The notes under the pieces were generated by a model, which saw only the letters and a list, made by a program, of their open reading frames with translations, had not been told where the DNA came from and searched no databases. A program made the translations under genes and the position numbers. A stretch of 42,061 bases of DNA from Raoultibacter timonensis (lineage in GTDB: Bacteria > Actinomycetota > Coriobacteriia > Coriobacteriales > Eggerthellaceae), in NCBI RefSeq assembly GCF_900240215.1, contig NZ_LT964679.1, forward strand, positions 806,187-848,247. The letters are read 5' to 3'. Below are positions 22,538 to 31,363 of the stretch, piece by piece. Position 1 is the first letter of the stretch; each line of letters opens with the position of its first letter.

Positions 22538-23629
22538 TTGAAGTGGAAGAACGAGATGAGGGAATGCGTTAGGACGCTTGAGGATCTGGAAGAGTTCGTC
22601 TGTTACGACGATTCGGAACGGGCGAGGGTAGCCGAGATCCTCGAAAGGGCTCCCATGGCGGTTCCCCGGTACTATCTCTCGCTCATCGACTTCGACGATC
22701 CGGAAGATCCGATCAGGAAGCTCGCGATTCCATCGCTTCTCGAAGCGGATCCTTCCGGCAGTCTCGACACGTCGGGCGAAGCGGATAACACGGTGGTCAA
22801 CGGCCTTCAGCACAAGTACCGCGAGACGGCGATGATGCTCTCGACCAACGAATGCGCCATGTATTGCCGCCATTGTTTCAGGAAGCGCCTCGTCGGCCTT
22901 CCGGACGAGGGCATCGCCCGCGATCTCGAAGCGATCGGCGCGTACCTGAGCGAGCACGACGAGATCACCAACGTGCTTGTCAGCGGCGGGGACGCCCTGC
23001 TCAACTCAAACGAGCGCATCGCCGCCATCCTCGATACGCTGACCGCCATTCCTCATCTCGATTTCATCCGCATCGCGACGCGCGTTCCCGTTACGCTTCC
23101 GTCACGCATCACCTCGGACGGGGCCCTGCTCGACGTACTCGGGCGGGCGCGGGAAAAAAAGCAGCTGTTCATGGTGACCCAATTCGATCATCCGCGCGAA
23201 GTGACGCCCGAAGCGGCCGCCTCCGTGCGCGCTGTGCTCGACCTCGGTATCCCGGTACGAAACCAGACGGTGCTGCTCCGCGGCGTCAACGACGATCCCG
23301 AGGTGCTCGGAAGCCTGCTCCAGAAGCTGACGTCCATCGGCGCCGAACCGTACTACGTGTTCCAATGCCGCCCCGTCACGGGCGTGAAGAACCAATTCCA
23401 GGTTCCCCTGAAGGAGGGCTGCCGCATCGTCGAGGGTGCGAAGGCGATGCAGAACGGCATCGGGAAGTCGTTTCGGTACTGCATGTCCCATGTGACGGGA
23501 AAGATCGAGATCCTCGGCGAGCTCGGCGACGGGTCGATGGTGTTCAAGTACCACGAAGCCAAGGACCGCAGAAACCTCGGGCGGGTGTTCGCTCGCGAGG
23601 TTGCGGACGACCAAGCGTGGTTTGAATAG
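22538..23629 (+). CDS. KamA-family radical SAM protein (lysine 2,3-aminomutase-like)
   Basis: A 363-residue radical SAM, PLP-dependent enzyme candidate. C106, C110 and C113 ('CAMYCRHCFRKR') form the CxxxCxxC site for the SAM-bound [4Fe-4S] cluster. 'VLVSGGDALLNSNERI' is the SAM-contacting GGD motif. 'MSHVTGKIEILGELGDG' near the end holds the Lys expected to bind PLP. Lysine 2,3-aminomutases move an amino group to make beta-amino acids, but this protein is shorter (usual length about 415-470), so the amino acid is uncertain. Start: TTG 22538 with AAAGGAG seven bases upstream; an upstream in-frame start at 22478 lacks one. An APC permease follows after 174 bp. Confidence 0.85.
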   Translation: MKWKNEMRECVRTLEDLEEFVCYDDSERARVAEILERAPMAVPRYYLSLIDFDDPEDPIRKLAIPSLLEADPSGSLDTSGEADNTVVNGLQHKYRETAMMLSTNECAMYCRHCFRKRLVGLPDEGIARDLEAIGAYLSEHDEITNVLVSGGDALLNSNERIAAILDTLTAIPHLDFIRIATRVPVTLPSRITSDGALLDVLGRAREKKQLFMVTQFDHPREVTPEAAASVRAVLDLGIPVRNQTVLLRGVNDDPEVLGSLLQKLTSIGAEPYYVFQCRPVTGVKNQFQVPLKEGCRIVEGAKAMQNGIGKSFRYCMSHVTGKIEILGELGDGSMVFKYHEAKDRRNLGRVFAREVADDQAWFE

Positions 23630-23766
23630 GACGGGACGAAGGCCGGCGATTCCCGCGAGCGTTTATCCAAGAACCTACAAAACAATAACGGCTTAACAAG
23701 CAATGCGTGACATCGCTCGATTGCCGCTTTCCCGAGAGGTACAGTAAGCACGGGCAAGCCACCGAG

Positions 23767-23789
23767 ACTGCGAAAGGCTCTGCCGCAGT
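23767..23789 (+). other. Hairpin abutting the permease ribosome site
   Basis: ACTGCG (23767-23772) pairs with CGCAGT (23784-23789), ending exactly at the ribosome site AGGAGG (23790-23795) of the APC permease. A second possible stem, CCCG/CGGG, lies just upstream. It may modulate translation; no known riboswitch class was recognised. Confidence 0.35.
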
Positions 23790-23803
23790 AGGAGGCTGGT
23801 GCT

Positions 23804-25168
23804 ATGAAAACCAAGACGTTGGAAAAAGCGAGCGGCGGGCAAGCGGGCAAACCCAAGCTCAGGCAGATCATGTCGGTTCCCGATATGGTTGTGTACGGAC
23901 TCATTTTCATGGTCCCCATTGCCCCGTTCGGCATTTACGGCGGCATTTTCACCGAGTCGGGAGGCATGCCCACGCTTGTCTATATCGTCGGCACCTGCGC
24001 TATGGCGTTTACGGCGCTTTCGTATGCCTCGCTGGGAAGGGAATACCCTGTTTCGGGCTCGGTTTACGCATATGCAAGCAGGGCGATCGGGCCTGCGGTG
24101 GGTTTTCTGACGGGGTGGGCGCTGATGCTCGATTACATCTTAAGCCCCGTGCTGCTCTACGTGGTGTCGTCGACGGCGCTTCACGGCATCGTCCCCGAAG
24201 TTCCCGCATGGGCCTTCGGCATCGTCTTCGTGGTCGCGAACACGTTGGTGAACGTACGCGGCATAGAGACGGCGTCGATGGTGAACCGCATCGCGCTGGT
24301 GCTTGAGATACTCTGCCTTGCCGTGTTCGCGGTCCTCGGAGTTCATTGGATCATGACCGACCCGTCTTCGAAGGGATTTTCGCTCGACCCGGTGTTCAAC
24401 GCGTCGACGTTCGATCCGAACCTCGTCATGAGCGCCGTGTCTTTGGGCGTGCTCTCGTTTCTCGGATTCGATGGTATCGCAACGCTCGCCGAAGAAGCGA
24501 AGGATGCACGCAGGGGTCCCGGCCGCGCGATGATGGTGTCGCTTGCGATCGTGGGCACCCTGTTCGCGGTGCAGACCTACATTGCCGGATGCATCAGCCC
24601 CGATGGCGCGGCGTTTGCCCATGATACGGATAATGCGTTTTACATCGTAGCGGGCATTGCGGGAGGAAAGGCGCTTTCGATTACCTGCGCGCTGGCGACC
24701 GCTCTCTCGTGGGGCATCTTTACCGCGTTGGCCGCGCAGACGGCCATTTCGCGGATTTTGTTCGCCATGGGGCGCGACGGCAATCTGCCTCGCGTGCTCT
24801 CGAAGATTCATCCTAAGTATAAAACGCCCTACGTGGCGACGCTGTTCGTGGGCGCGGTATCGCTCGTGCTCGTTCTCGCGTTGGGAAGGTTCGGCACCGA
24901 TACGATATCGCTGTTCGTGAACTTCGGGGCGCTCACGGCCTTTCTGGTACTGCATGTAACCGTCATCTGGCATTTCTTCATCAAAAAGCGCGACGGAAAG
25001 GTATTCGCGCATCTGATATCGCCGCTGATCGGCTTTGCTGTAATCGCTTATACGTGGGTGAGTTTGAGCATGCCGGCGAAGCTGCTCGGCATTTCATGGG
25101 TGGCGATCGGCATCGTCTACTATCTGGTCATGCGCAAGGTGCTGAAGAGGGAGGTGACGTTAGCGTGA
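23804..25168 (+). CDS. APC-family amino acid permease
   Basis: A 454-residue integral membrane transporter with about 12 hydrophobic helices. The N-terminal 'FGIYGGIFTESGGMPTLVYI' region corresponds to TM1 and the start of TM2 of the amino acid-polyamine-organocation superfamily. 'SFLGFDGIATLAEEAKDARRGPGRAMM' is the TM6 and following loop signature (GFD...EEAKD), which often marks this family. It should move an amino acid or amine across the membrane by proton or exchange coupling. Position after the KamA-type gene hints at the same amino acid or a beta-amino acid product, which is inferred. Start: ATG 23804 with AGGAGG eight bases upstream. It overlaps the convergent GGDEF gene by 9 bp. Confidence 0.9.
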   Translation: MKTKTLEKASGGQAGKPKLRQIMSVPDMVVYGLIFMVPIAPFGIYGGIFTESGGMPTLVYIVGTCAMAFTALSYASLGREYPVSGSVYAYASRAIGPAVGFLTGWALMLDYILSPVLLYVVSSTALHGIVPEVPAWAFGIVFVVANTLVNVRGIETASMVNRIALVLEILCLAVFAVLGVHWIMTDPSSKGFSLDPVFNASTFDPNLVMSAVSLGVLSFLGFDGIATLAEEAKDARRGPGRAMMVSLAIVGTLFAVQTYIAGCISPDGAAFAHDTDNAFYIVAGIAGGKALSITCALATALSWGIFTALAAQTAISRILFAMGRDGNLPRVLSKIHPKYKTPYVATLFVGAVSLVLVLALGRFGTDTISLFVNFGALTAFLVLHVTVIWHFFIKKRDGKVFAHLISPLIGFAVIAYTWVSLSMPAKLLGISWVAIGIVYYLVMRKVLKREVTLA

Positions 25169-26569
25169 TTGCTTTCGTTGCTCCTTGTCGCGGTACATAG
25201 CCTCGTCTGCTTTGTCTAAAAGCTGCCAATAGCTCGTACCGTCTTCGGGGTAGTGAGCTATACCGACGCTTCCTTTGCAGGCGATCTCCTTATCGTTGAG
25301 GACGAACGGTCGTCCGAGTGTTCCGAGGATGGCTTCGCGGTATTCGCACGCGCGAGTTGGCGACGTGTTCTCGAATAGGAATATGAACTCGTCGCCTCCG
25401 TACCGGTAGCAGCGGTCGGCGGTGAGCGCGTTTTCCAGGAACATATCTGCAACGTGCTTGAGCAGGTAATCGCCCCCGTTGTGTCCGTAGACATCGTTAA
25501 CTTGTTTGAATCCGTCGAGATCCATGAACATGATGGCTATGCCTTCATCGCGCGCTTGGGCGTTGGAGAGAGCGTTTTCCATGTCTTCTTCGAATTTTCT
25601 GCGATTGGGCATTCCTGTCAGCATGTCGCAGTACGCCATGCGCTTGATGAGCAGCTCGTTGTTTTTTGCCTCGTTGATGTCGGTGCTTGAAATGACATGG
25701 GCGAGTCTGCCGTCCGTCCACGTAAACGCCGTGCTGATAACGCGAAACCATTTTCCGTCGAAAGGGCGTTGGTAATCCCACGAGTACGTTTTGCTCGGGT
25801 TTCCCTGTTCGTCGATCAGATGCTTTTTCGGGCAATACGTGCATTCGTCGCTTTGCCCGCTGTAGAGCGCTTCGAAGCAGGTTTTGCCCCGCATGTTCTC
25901 CCATCCTCCGTAGGGCTTCGCCATGGACTTGTTGGCGTAGAGCATTTCGTGCGTGTCGAAGTCGTTTACGTAGATGTCGAACCCGATGTGGTCCATGATG
26001 CTTTCGAGCGTTGTGACAGCGTAGCCGAGCTTACGTTTGTAAACGCGCAGCCGAGCTCGTTCCGCGAGCGGCTTGAAAAGCATGTTCGCCTGATCGAGCT
26101 CGTCATCTTCAGGCGGTTCGTGACGTCGCGTGTCCGCCATCCCCACGCACGCGACGATCGCTTGGACGTCGTCGCTGATGAACACGATGAACATGCTTTC
26201 CGAGGCGAATAGCTCCCTTATACGGCAGGTTGTGTCGGTTTCGGCGGAACCGGGCGCGTCGGTGTAGAGAACGGGAAAATCGACGAGTTGAGCTGTCTGG
26301 TCGGCTGTAAACACCGAGTCGAGCGTGAAGCTTTCCGGCAGGTTCGTGCGGCCGGAGGTGCTGGCACTCTCCTGAAGCGTGAGGCGTCCCGATGGCTCGT
26401 GTTCGTAAACGAATGCGCTGTCGAAGCCGAAGTGATCTCTGATGTCGGCAAGCACGGTAGACAAAGCGGCACTGTCGATGTTCTCGTCTGCCACCTGAAC
26501 GACGCGTACCAGCAGCTGATAGAACGCAGGCGAGCTGTTGGCTGGGGGAGCGCTTCTTCTTTGAATCAT
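25160..26569 (-). CDS. GGDEF-domain diguanylate cyclase with PAS-like sensor regions
   Basis: A 469-residue signalling protein. The C-terminal GGDEF domain (about 300-465) has an intact 'YRYGGDEFIFLFE' active site and the metal/GTP residues in 'FMDLDGFKQVNDVYGHNGGD', so c-di-GMP synthesis is expected. The RxxD inhibitory site normally upstream reads LTAD, so product inhibition may be lost. The middle (about 190-295) is PAS-like with a CxxC pair in 'ECTYCPKKHL', and the N-terminal ~170 residues look GAF-like. No membrane helix is evident, so it is probably cytosolic. Start: ATG 26569 with AAGG eight bases upstream; GTG 26590 is a longer alternative. No EAL domain is encoded in the window. Confidence 0.85.
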   Translation of the reverse strand: MIQRRSAPPANSSPAFYQLLVRVVQVADENIDSAALSTVLADIRDHFGFDSAFVYEHEPSGRLTLQESASTSGRTNLPESFTLDSVFTADQTAQLVDFPVLYTDAPGSAETDTTCRIRELFASESMFIVFISDDVQAIVACVGMADTRRHEPPEDDELDQANMLFKPLAERARLRVYKRKLGYAVTTLESIMDHIGFDIYVNDFDTHEMLYANKSMAKPYGGWENMRGKTCFEALYSGQSDECTYCPKKHLIDEQGNPSKTYSWDYQRPFDGKWFRVISTAFTWTDGRLAHVISSTDINEAKNNELLIKRMAYCDMLTGMPNRRKFEEDMENALSNAQARDEGIAIMFMDLDGFKQVNDVYGHNGGDYLLKHVADMFLENALTADRCYRYGGDEFIFLFENTSPTRACEYREAILGTLGRPFVLNDKEIACKGSVGIAHYPEDGTSYWQLLDKADEAMYRDKEQRKQSR

Positions 26570-26645
26570 CGGCATCGCCTTGTCGATCACGGGAATAACG
26601 TCGGACGAGCAGGTGGTTGACTGTCCGATTGATTGAATGCGTTGA

Positions 26646-27596
<951 letters not shown>

Positions 27597-27598
27597 CC

Positions 27599-28543
27599 GT
27601 GGCGTTCAACCATAGGCATCTTATCGACATCACGGAGTATTCCGCCGATGACATCATGCTCGTCCTCGAAACCGCCGTGAAGTTCCGCGAGGTCAACGAG
27701 CGAAAGATTAAAAAGGTCCCCACGCTCAAGGGCTTCACGGTCGTGAACATGTTCAACGAGCCTTCCACCCGCACGCGCTCGTCGTTCGAGATCGCCGAGA
27801 AGCGCCTTTCGTGCGACAGCCTGAACTTCGGCGGATCGTCCACCTCGGCGGTCAAGGGCGAGAGCCTCGTCGACACGGTGGAGACGCTCTGCTCCTACAA
27901 GATCGACATGGTCATCGTGCGCGATAAGCATGCGGGCGTGCCGCGGCTCATCGCCGACGTGTCGGGCGCGCACGTGATCGACGCGGGCGACGGCAAGCAC
28001 CAGCATCCCACCCAGGCGCTTTTGGACCTGTACTCCACCTGGGCGAAGAAGGGCGATCTTGCCGGTCTCAAGGTTGGCGTCGTAGGCGATATCGGGCATT
28101 CGCGCGTGTGCGGATCGCTCATCCCCGCGCTCAAGATCATGGGCTGCGAGGTGACCGTCATCGCTCCTCCTACGCTCATGCCCGCACGCCCCGACGTGCT
28201 CGGTGCGGATCATGTGACCTCTAACCTCGATGAGGCGTTGCCCGAGCTCGACGTGGTCTACATGCTGCGCATCCAACGCGAACGCCTCGAAGGCGCGCCG
28301 TATCCGAGCCTGCGCGAGTACAACCAGCTCTTCGGCCTCACCAAGGACCGCGAGCCGCTCATGAAGCCCGACGCGCTCATCTGCCATCCGGGCCCGATCA
28401 ACCGCGGCGTAGAGCTCGACAGCTACATGGCCGACCATCCGAACCGGTCGGTTATCCTCGATCAGGTCTACGCGGGCATTCTCACCCGCATGGCCGAGAT
28501 GTATCTACTTCTGGGAGGGAGCGAAGATGGCCTTACTGCTTAA
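27599..28543 (+). CDS. pyrB: Aspartate carbamoyltransferase, catalytic chain
   Basis: A 314-residue catalytic chain. 'FNEPSTRTRSSFEIAEKRL' (S56-T-R-T-R60) binds carbamoyl phosphate, and 'GDGKHQHPTQALLDLYS' contains the HPTQ motif. 'MLRIQRERL' and 'CHPGPINRGVELD' are the aspartate-side loops. It makes carbamoyl aspartate, the first committed step of pyrimidine synthesis. No pyrI regulatory chain is present, so control is likely at the transcript level through PyrR. Start: GTG 27599 with GGAGGTG upstream, two bases after pyrR. The end overlaps pyrC by 17 bp. Confidence 0.95.
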   Translation: MAFNHRHLIDITEYSADDIMLVLETAVKFREVNERKIKKVPTLKGFTVVNMFNEPSTRTRSSFEIAEKRLSCDSLNFGGSSTSAVKGESLVDTVETLCSYKIDMVIVRDKHAGVPRLIADVSGAHVIDAGDGKHQHPTQALLDLYSTWAKKGDLAGLKVGVVGDIGHSRVCGSLIPALKIMGCEVTVIAPPTLMPARPDVLGADHVTSNLDEALPELDVVYMLRIQRERLEGAPYPSLREYNQLFGLTKDREPLMKPDALICHPGPINRGVELDSYMADHPNRSVILDQVYAGILTRMAEMYLLLGGSEDGLTA

Positions 28544-29819
28544 GAACGCCCATGTGATCGACCCGCAGGTCGGGTTGAACGAAGTTGCCGATATCGCGAT
28601 CCGCGACGGGAAGATCGTCGAGGTCGGCCAAGGCCTGTCCATCGAGAAGGGTGTCGAGAAGGATCTGGCGGGCAAAATCGTCGTCCCGGGCCTGGTCGAT
28701 ATGCACGTTCATCTGCGCGAGCCCGGATTCGAGCAGAAAGAGGACATCGCGAGCGGCACGAGGGCTGCGGCCCATGGCGGGTTCACGGCAGTCTGCTGCA
28801 TGCCCAATACGAAGCCCGTGACCGACAACGCGACCGCCGTCGAGTTCATCCAGGCGCGCGCAAGCGCGGTCGGAAAATGCCGCGTACACGTGGCGGGCGC
28901 CTGCAGCCAGGGGCTCAAAGGGGAGACGCTCTCCGAGATGGGCGATATGGTGGCGCACGGCGCCGTCGCCTTCACCGACGACGGCCGCGGCGTGCAGGAC
29001 GCGGGCATGATGCGCCGCGTTATGGATTACGGCAGCATGTTCGACCGTGTGATCATGAGCCACTGCCAGGACGAGGCCCTTGTCGGCGACGGCCAGGTGA
29101 ACGAGGGCATCGCCTCCACGCGCCTCGGCATGCTCGGTTGGCCCGCCGAGGGCGAGGAACTCCAGATCGCCCGCGACATCGCGCTCTGCCGTCTGACGGG
29201 CTGCCCGCTGCACATCCAGCACCTGACCACGGCTCGGGGCCTCGACCTGGTGCGCGCCGCGAAAGAGGAGGGCCTGCCGGTTACCTGCGAGGTGACGCCG
29301 CATCATCTCTTCTTGAACGAATGGTCCATCGGCGACGATTACAACACCTTCCTCAAGGTGAACCCGCCGCTGCGCACGCCCGAGGATTGCAACGCGCTTA
29401 TCGACGGCGTAGTCGACGGCACCGTCGACGCCATCGTTACCGACCATGCGCCGCATACTGCTTGGGAGAAGAACTGCGAGTTCGAGATCGCGCCGTTCGG
29501 CATGATCGGCCTCGAGACTTCGCTTGCGCTCGTGCTGACGAACCTCGTGGATCCCGGGCATCTTTCTTGGGAGCGCGCCATCGAGCTTATGAGCGTGAAC
29601 CCGCGGGCGATCCTGCGCGTCGAGCGCGTGGCGATCGAGCCTGGGAGCACGGCCGACCTGACGGTCATCGATCCCGAGGTCGAATGGACGGTGGACGCTG
29701 CGGACTTCCTCTCGAAAGCCACCAATTCCGGATTCATCGGCGAAGAACTCAAAGGGCGTGCGACCGACGTGTTCGTGGGCGGCTACGCAACCCTGGAAGA
29801 CGGTGCAATCGCCGAATAA
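28527..29819 (+). CDS. pyrC: Dihydroorotase
   Basis: A 430-residue type I dihydroorotase of the amidohydrolase superfamily. H60 and H62 in 'VDMHVHLREPG' begin the zinc site. 'SHCQDEALVGDG', 'IQHLTTARGLDLV' and 'TDHAPHT' carry the remaining metal ligands and the catalytic Asp. It cyclises carbamoyl aspartate to dihydroorotate. Start: ATG 28527, inside the end of pyrB (17-bp overlap), with GGGAGG upstream, so translation is coupled. It is the last gene of the operon before a terminator. Carbamoyl phosphate synthase and PyrK are encoded about 7 kb away under a second PyrR leader. Confidence 0.95.
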   Translation: MALLLKNAHVIDPQVGLNEVADIAIRDGKIVEVGQGLSIEKGVEKDLAGKIVVPGLVDMHVHLREPGFEQKEDIASGTRAAAHGGFTAVCCMPNTKPVTDNATAVEFIQARASAVGKCRVHVAGACSQGLKGETLSEMGDMVAHGAVAFTDDGRGVQDAGMMRRVMDYGSMFDRVIMSHCQDEALVGDGQVNEGIASTRLGMLGWPAEGEELQIARDIALCRLTGCPLHIQHLTTARGLDLVRAAKEEGLPVTCEVTPHHLFLNEWSIGDDYNTFLKVNPPLRTPEDCNALIDGVVDGTVDAIVTDHAPHTAWEKNCEFEIAPFGMIGLETSLALVLTNLVDPGHLSWERAIELMSVNPRAILRVERVAIEPGSTADLTVIDPEVEWTVDAADFLSKATNSGFIGEELKGRATDVFVGGYATLEDGAIAE

Positions 29820-29840
29820 GAGGCCTGAGCCTGATTTTTG

Positions 29841-29883
29841 CAACGGGTCGAGGACGCTTGCCGCCTCGACCCGTTGTGCTTTT
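29841..29883 (+). terminator. Terminator of the pyrRBC operon
   Basis: A perfect 13-bp stem (29841-29853 with 29864-29876) is followed by TGC and four Ts (29880-29883). The convergent TorD gene ends 12 bases beyond. Confidence 0.82.
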
Positions 29884-29895
29884 CGGACGAGGGGT

Positions 29896-30582
29896 TTAAG
29901 CGGCCGCAGCGTCGGCTAAGAATTCATCGTCGAGGAAGAGAAATCCTTCGAGCATATAGGCGAATCCGCGATAGAAGTCCGTTCTGGCGAAGCGCCTTAT
30001 ATCGTTTGCCATAAGGGGAACCCAATTCATGAGGTGCGCGTCGAGGAAGTCTTTCTGCTTGATGAAGGCTTCTGCGCTCCCATCCGTTTTCAGGCAGAGG
30101 ATTTGCATGAACTCCAGTTCGGTAGCAAGGTGGTCTTCGCCTTCTCCCCAAGAGGATCGCGTTTTGACCCCGTATGAAGCGTATATCCCCGCAACATCCT
30201 TACGTGCTTGTTGCATTATGAGCCTCTTGTCCGACGTATACACCGATTCGTACGGATATGCGGCTGAATGGCCATCTGTTCCATGCCCAATGAAAACGCG
30301 TGCGAAGTCGACGGCCAGCTCGGTCAGCCGATCGTTTTCGCATTCGTTTTCAGCGTTGACGTACGAACCGATAAGCTCAAGGCCTCTGCCTATGGCATCG
30401 TCGTTTCGCGGCGATTGATTTTGGAAGCGCTTCAGCTCGTCGAAGGTTGCGCGGTCTATCTCTTCTCGGCATAGCCGGGCGAGCAATCCGTATACGGCTG
30501 CTCGTTCGCATGAAAGCTCGGTGAAGGTGTTTTCATTGTCGCTGGATGCCGGGTTCGGACTCCGCCTGGTAAGACTCTCCAT
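29896..30582 (-). CDS. TorD/DmsD-family molybdoenzyme chaperone
   Basis: A 228-residue all-helical chaperone. 'YPYESVYTSDKRLIMQQARK' and 'EDHLATELEFMQILC' are the characteristic TorD-family segments; this family binds the Tat signal of a molybdoenzyme and holds it for cofactor insertion. It is the third gene of the molybdenum operon, so its client is the Tat-exported oxidoreductase at 31364-33628. Start: ATG 30582 with AAAGGAG six bases upstream. An intercistronic hairpin separates it from the Fe-S subunit, which may keep chaperone levels below those of the enzyme subunits. Confidence 0.87.
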   Translation of the reverse strand: MESLTRRSPNPASSDNENTFTELSCERAAVYGLLARLCREEIDRATFDELKRFQNQSPRNDDAIGRGLELIGSYVNAENECENDRLTELAVDFARVFIGHGTDGHSAAYPYESVYTSDKRLIMQQARKDVAGIYASYGVKTRSSWGEGEDHLATELEFMQILCLKTDGSAEAFIKQKDFLDAHLMNWVPLMANDIRRFARTDFYRGFAYMLEGFLFLDDEFLADAAAA

Positions 30583-30654
30583 GATGTACTCCTTTCGCTT
30601 TCGCCCGCCCGCATCGGTGCTGCAATCTTGTGCTCGTCGAACGTGCGATTACGC

Positions 30655-30692
30655 GGCAGGCCGCCGGCTTTACGCCAGGCCGGCGGCCTGCC
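30655..30692 (-). other. Strong intercistronic hairpin between Fe-S subunit and TorD genes
   Basis: A perfect, GC-rich 13-bp stem (30655-30667 with 30680-30692) with a 12-nt loop begins five bases after the Fe-S subunit stop on the minus strand. No T run follows. It may act as a partial terminator or RNA-stability element that lowers TorD expression. Confidence 0.65.
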
Positions 30693-30697
30693 TTGCT

Positions 30698-31333
30698 TTA
30701 CGAGGAAAAAACTTCGTCCAGATCGTTCTTGCCGCTGTAGAGGTAATAGACTGCGGGGATGGTGCCTTCCGATTCAAGGAGAGCCTTTCCCTGGGCTGCG
30801 AGCTTGGATACCTCTGAAGACTCGTCGTCAAGATCGCCGAAAACGCGGGCATCCGCTACGCAGGTCTTTACGCAGAGGGGCTCCTCACCGAGCGATCTGC
30901 GGTCGGCGCAGAACGTGCATTTTTCGGCTACGCCGACTTTGTGGGCGACGAAGTGGTGCGCTTCGTGTTCGGTCGGCCCCGCTTCCCCGTGATTGGAGTC
31001 AACGCTGTCGATAACGGTGCGTGCTCCGTATGGGCATGCGGTCTCGCATGAGCCGCATCCGATGCATTCGTCTGCATCTACCGTGACGATGCCGTCTTCG
31101 TCTATTTTCGTTGCACCGGTTGGACAGACCGCCATGCAGAGAGGTTTTTCGCACTGCATGCAGAGCGTGGGAAGATACGTTATTTCCAGATCGGGAAATG
31201 TTCCAGATGAGAATTCTTTGACATGGGACCAGCGATCGTCGGCGGGTAGGCCGCGAGACACTGCGCATCCGACGGAGCAGGCGTGGCAGCCGATGCACCG
31301 ATCCAAATTGATGACCATTCCTAAACGAGCCAT
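30698..31333 (-). CDS. DmsB-like 4[4Fe-4S] electron-transfer subunit
   Basis: A 211-residue ferredoxin-type subunit. Four cysteine clusters appear in DmsB/PhsB order: 'CIGCHACSVGCAVSRG', 'CMQCEKPLCMAVCPTGA', 'CIGCGSCETACPYGA' and 'CTFCADRRSLGEEPLCVKTC'. It relays electrons to or from the molybdopterin subunit encoded 30 bp upstream. No Tat signal is present, so it is either exported as a complex with its partner or works on the cytoplasmic side. Start: ATG 31333 with AAGGAG eight bases upstream. No NrfD-type membrane anchor gene is present in the operon. Confidence 0.9.
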   Translation of the reverse strand: MARLGMVINLDRCIGCHACSVGCAVSRGLPADDRWSHVKEFSSGTFPDLEITYLPTLCMQCEKPLCMAVCPTGATKIDEDGIVTVDADECIGCGSCETACPYGARTVIDSVDSNHGEAGPTEHEAHHFVAHKVGVAEKCTFCADRRSLGEEPLCVKTCVADARVFGDLDDESSEVSKLAAQGKALLESEGTIPAVYYLYSGKNDLDEVFSS

Positions 31334-31363
31334 GAGATCAACTCCTTGCTTTGCTCGAAGACG

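Noticed and set aside
23640..23803. Possible lysine or other amino acid riboswitch in the permease leader
   Set aside because: Local stems exist, but the conserved core sequences of the lysine, glycine and guanidine riboswitches do not line up. Kept only as a hairpin next to the ribosome site.
28533..29843. Long open frame (436 codons) on the strand opposite pyrC
   Set aside because: It lies entirely against pyrC, which has all of its catalytic motifs. The composition is typical of an antisense shadow.
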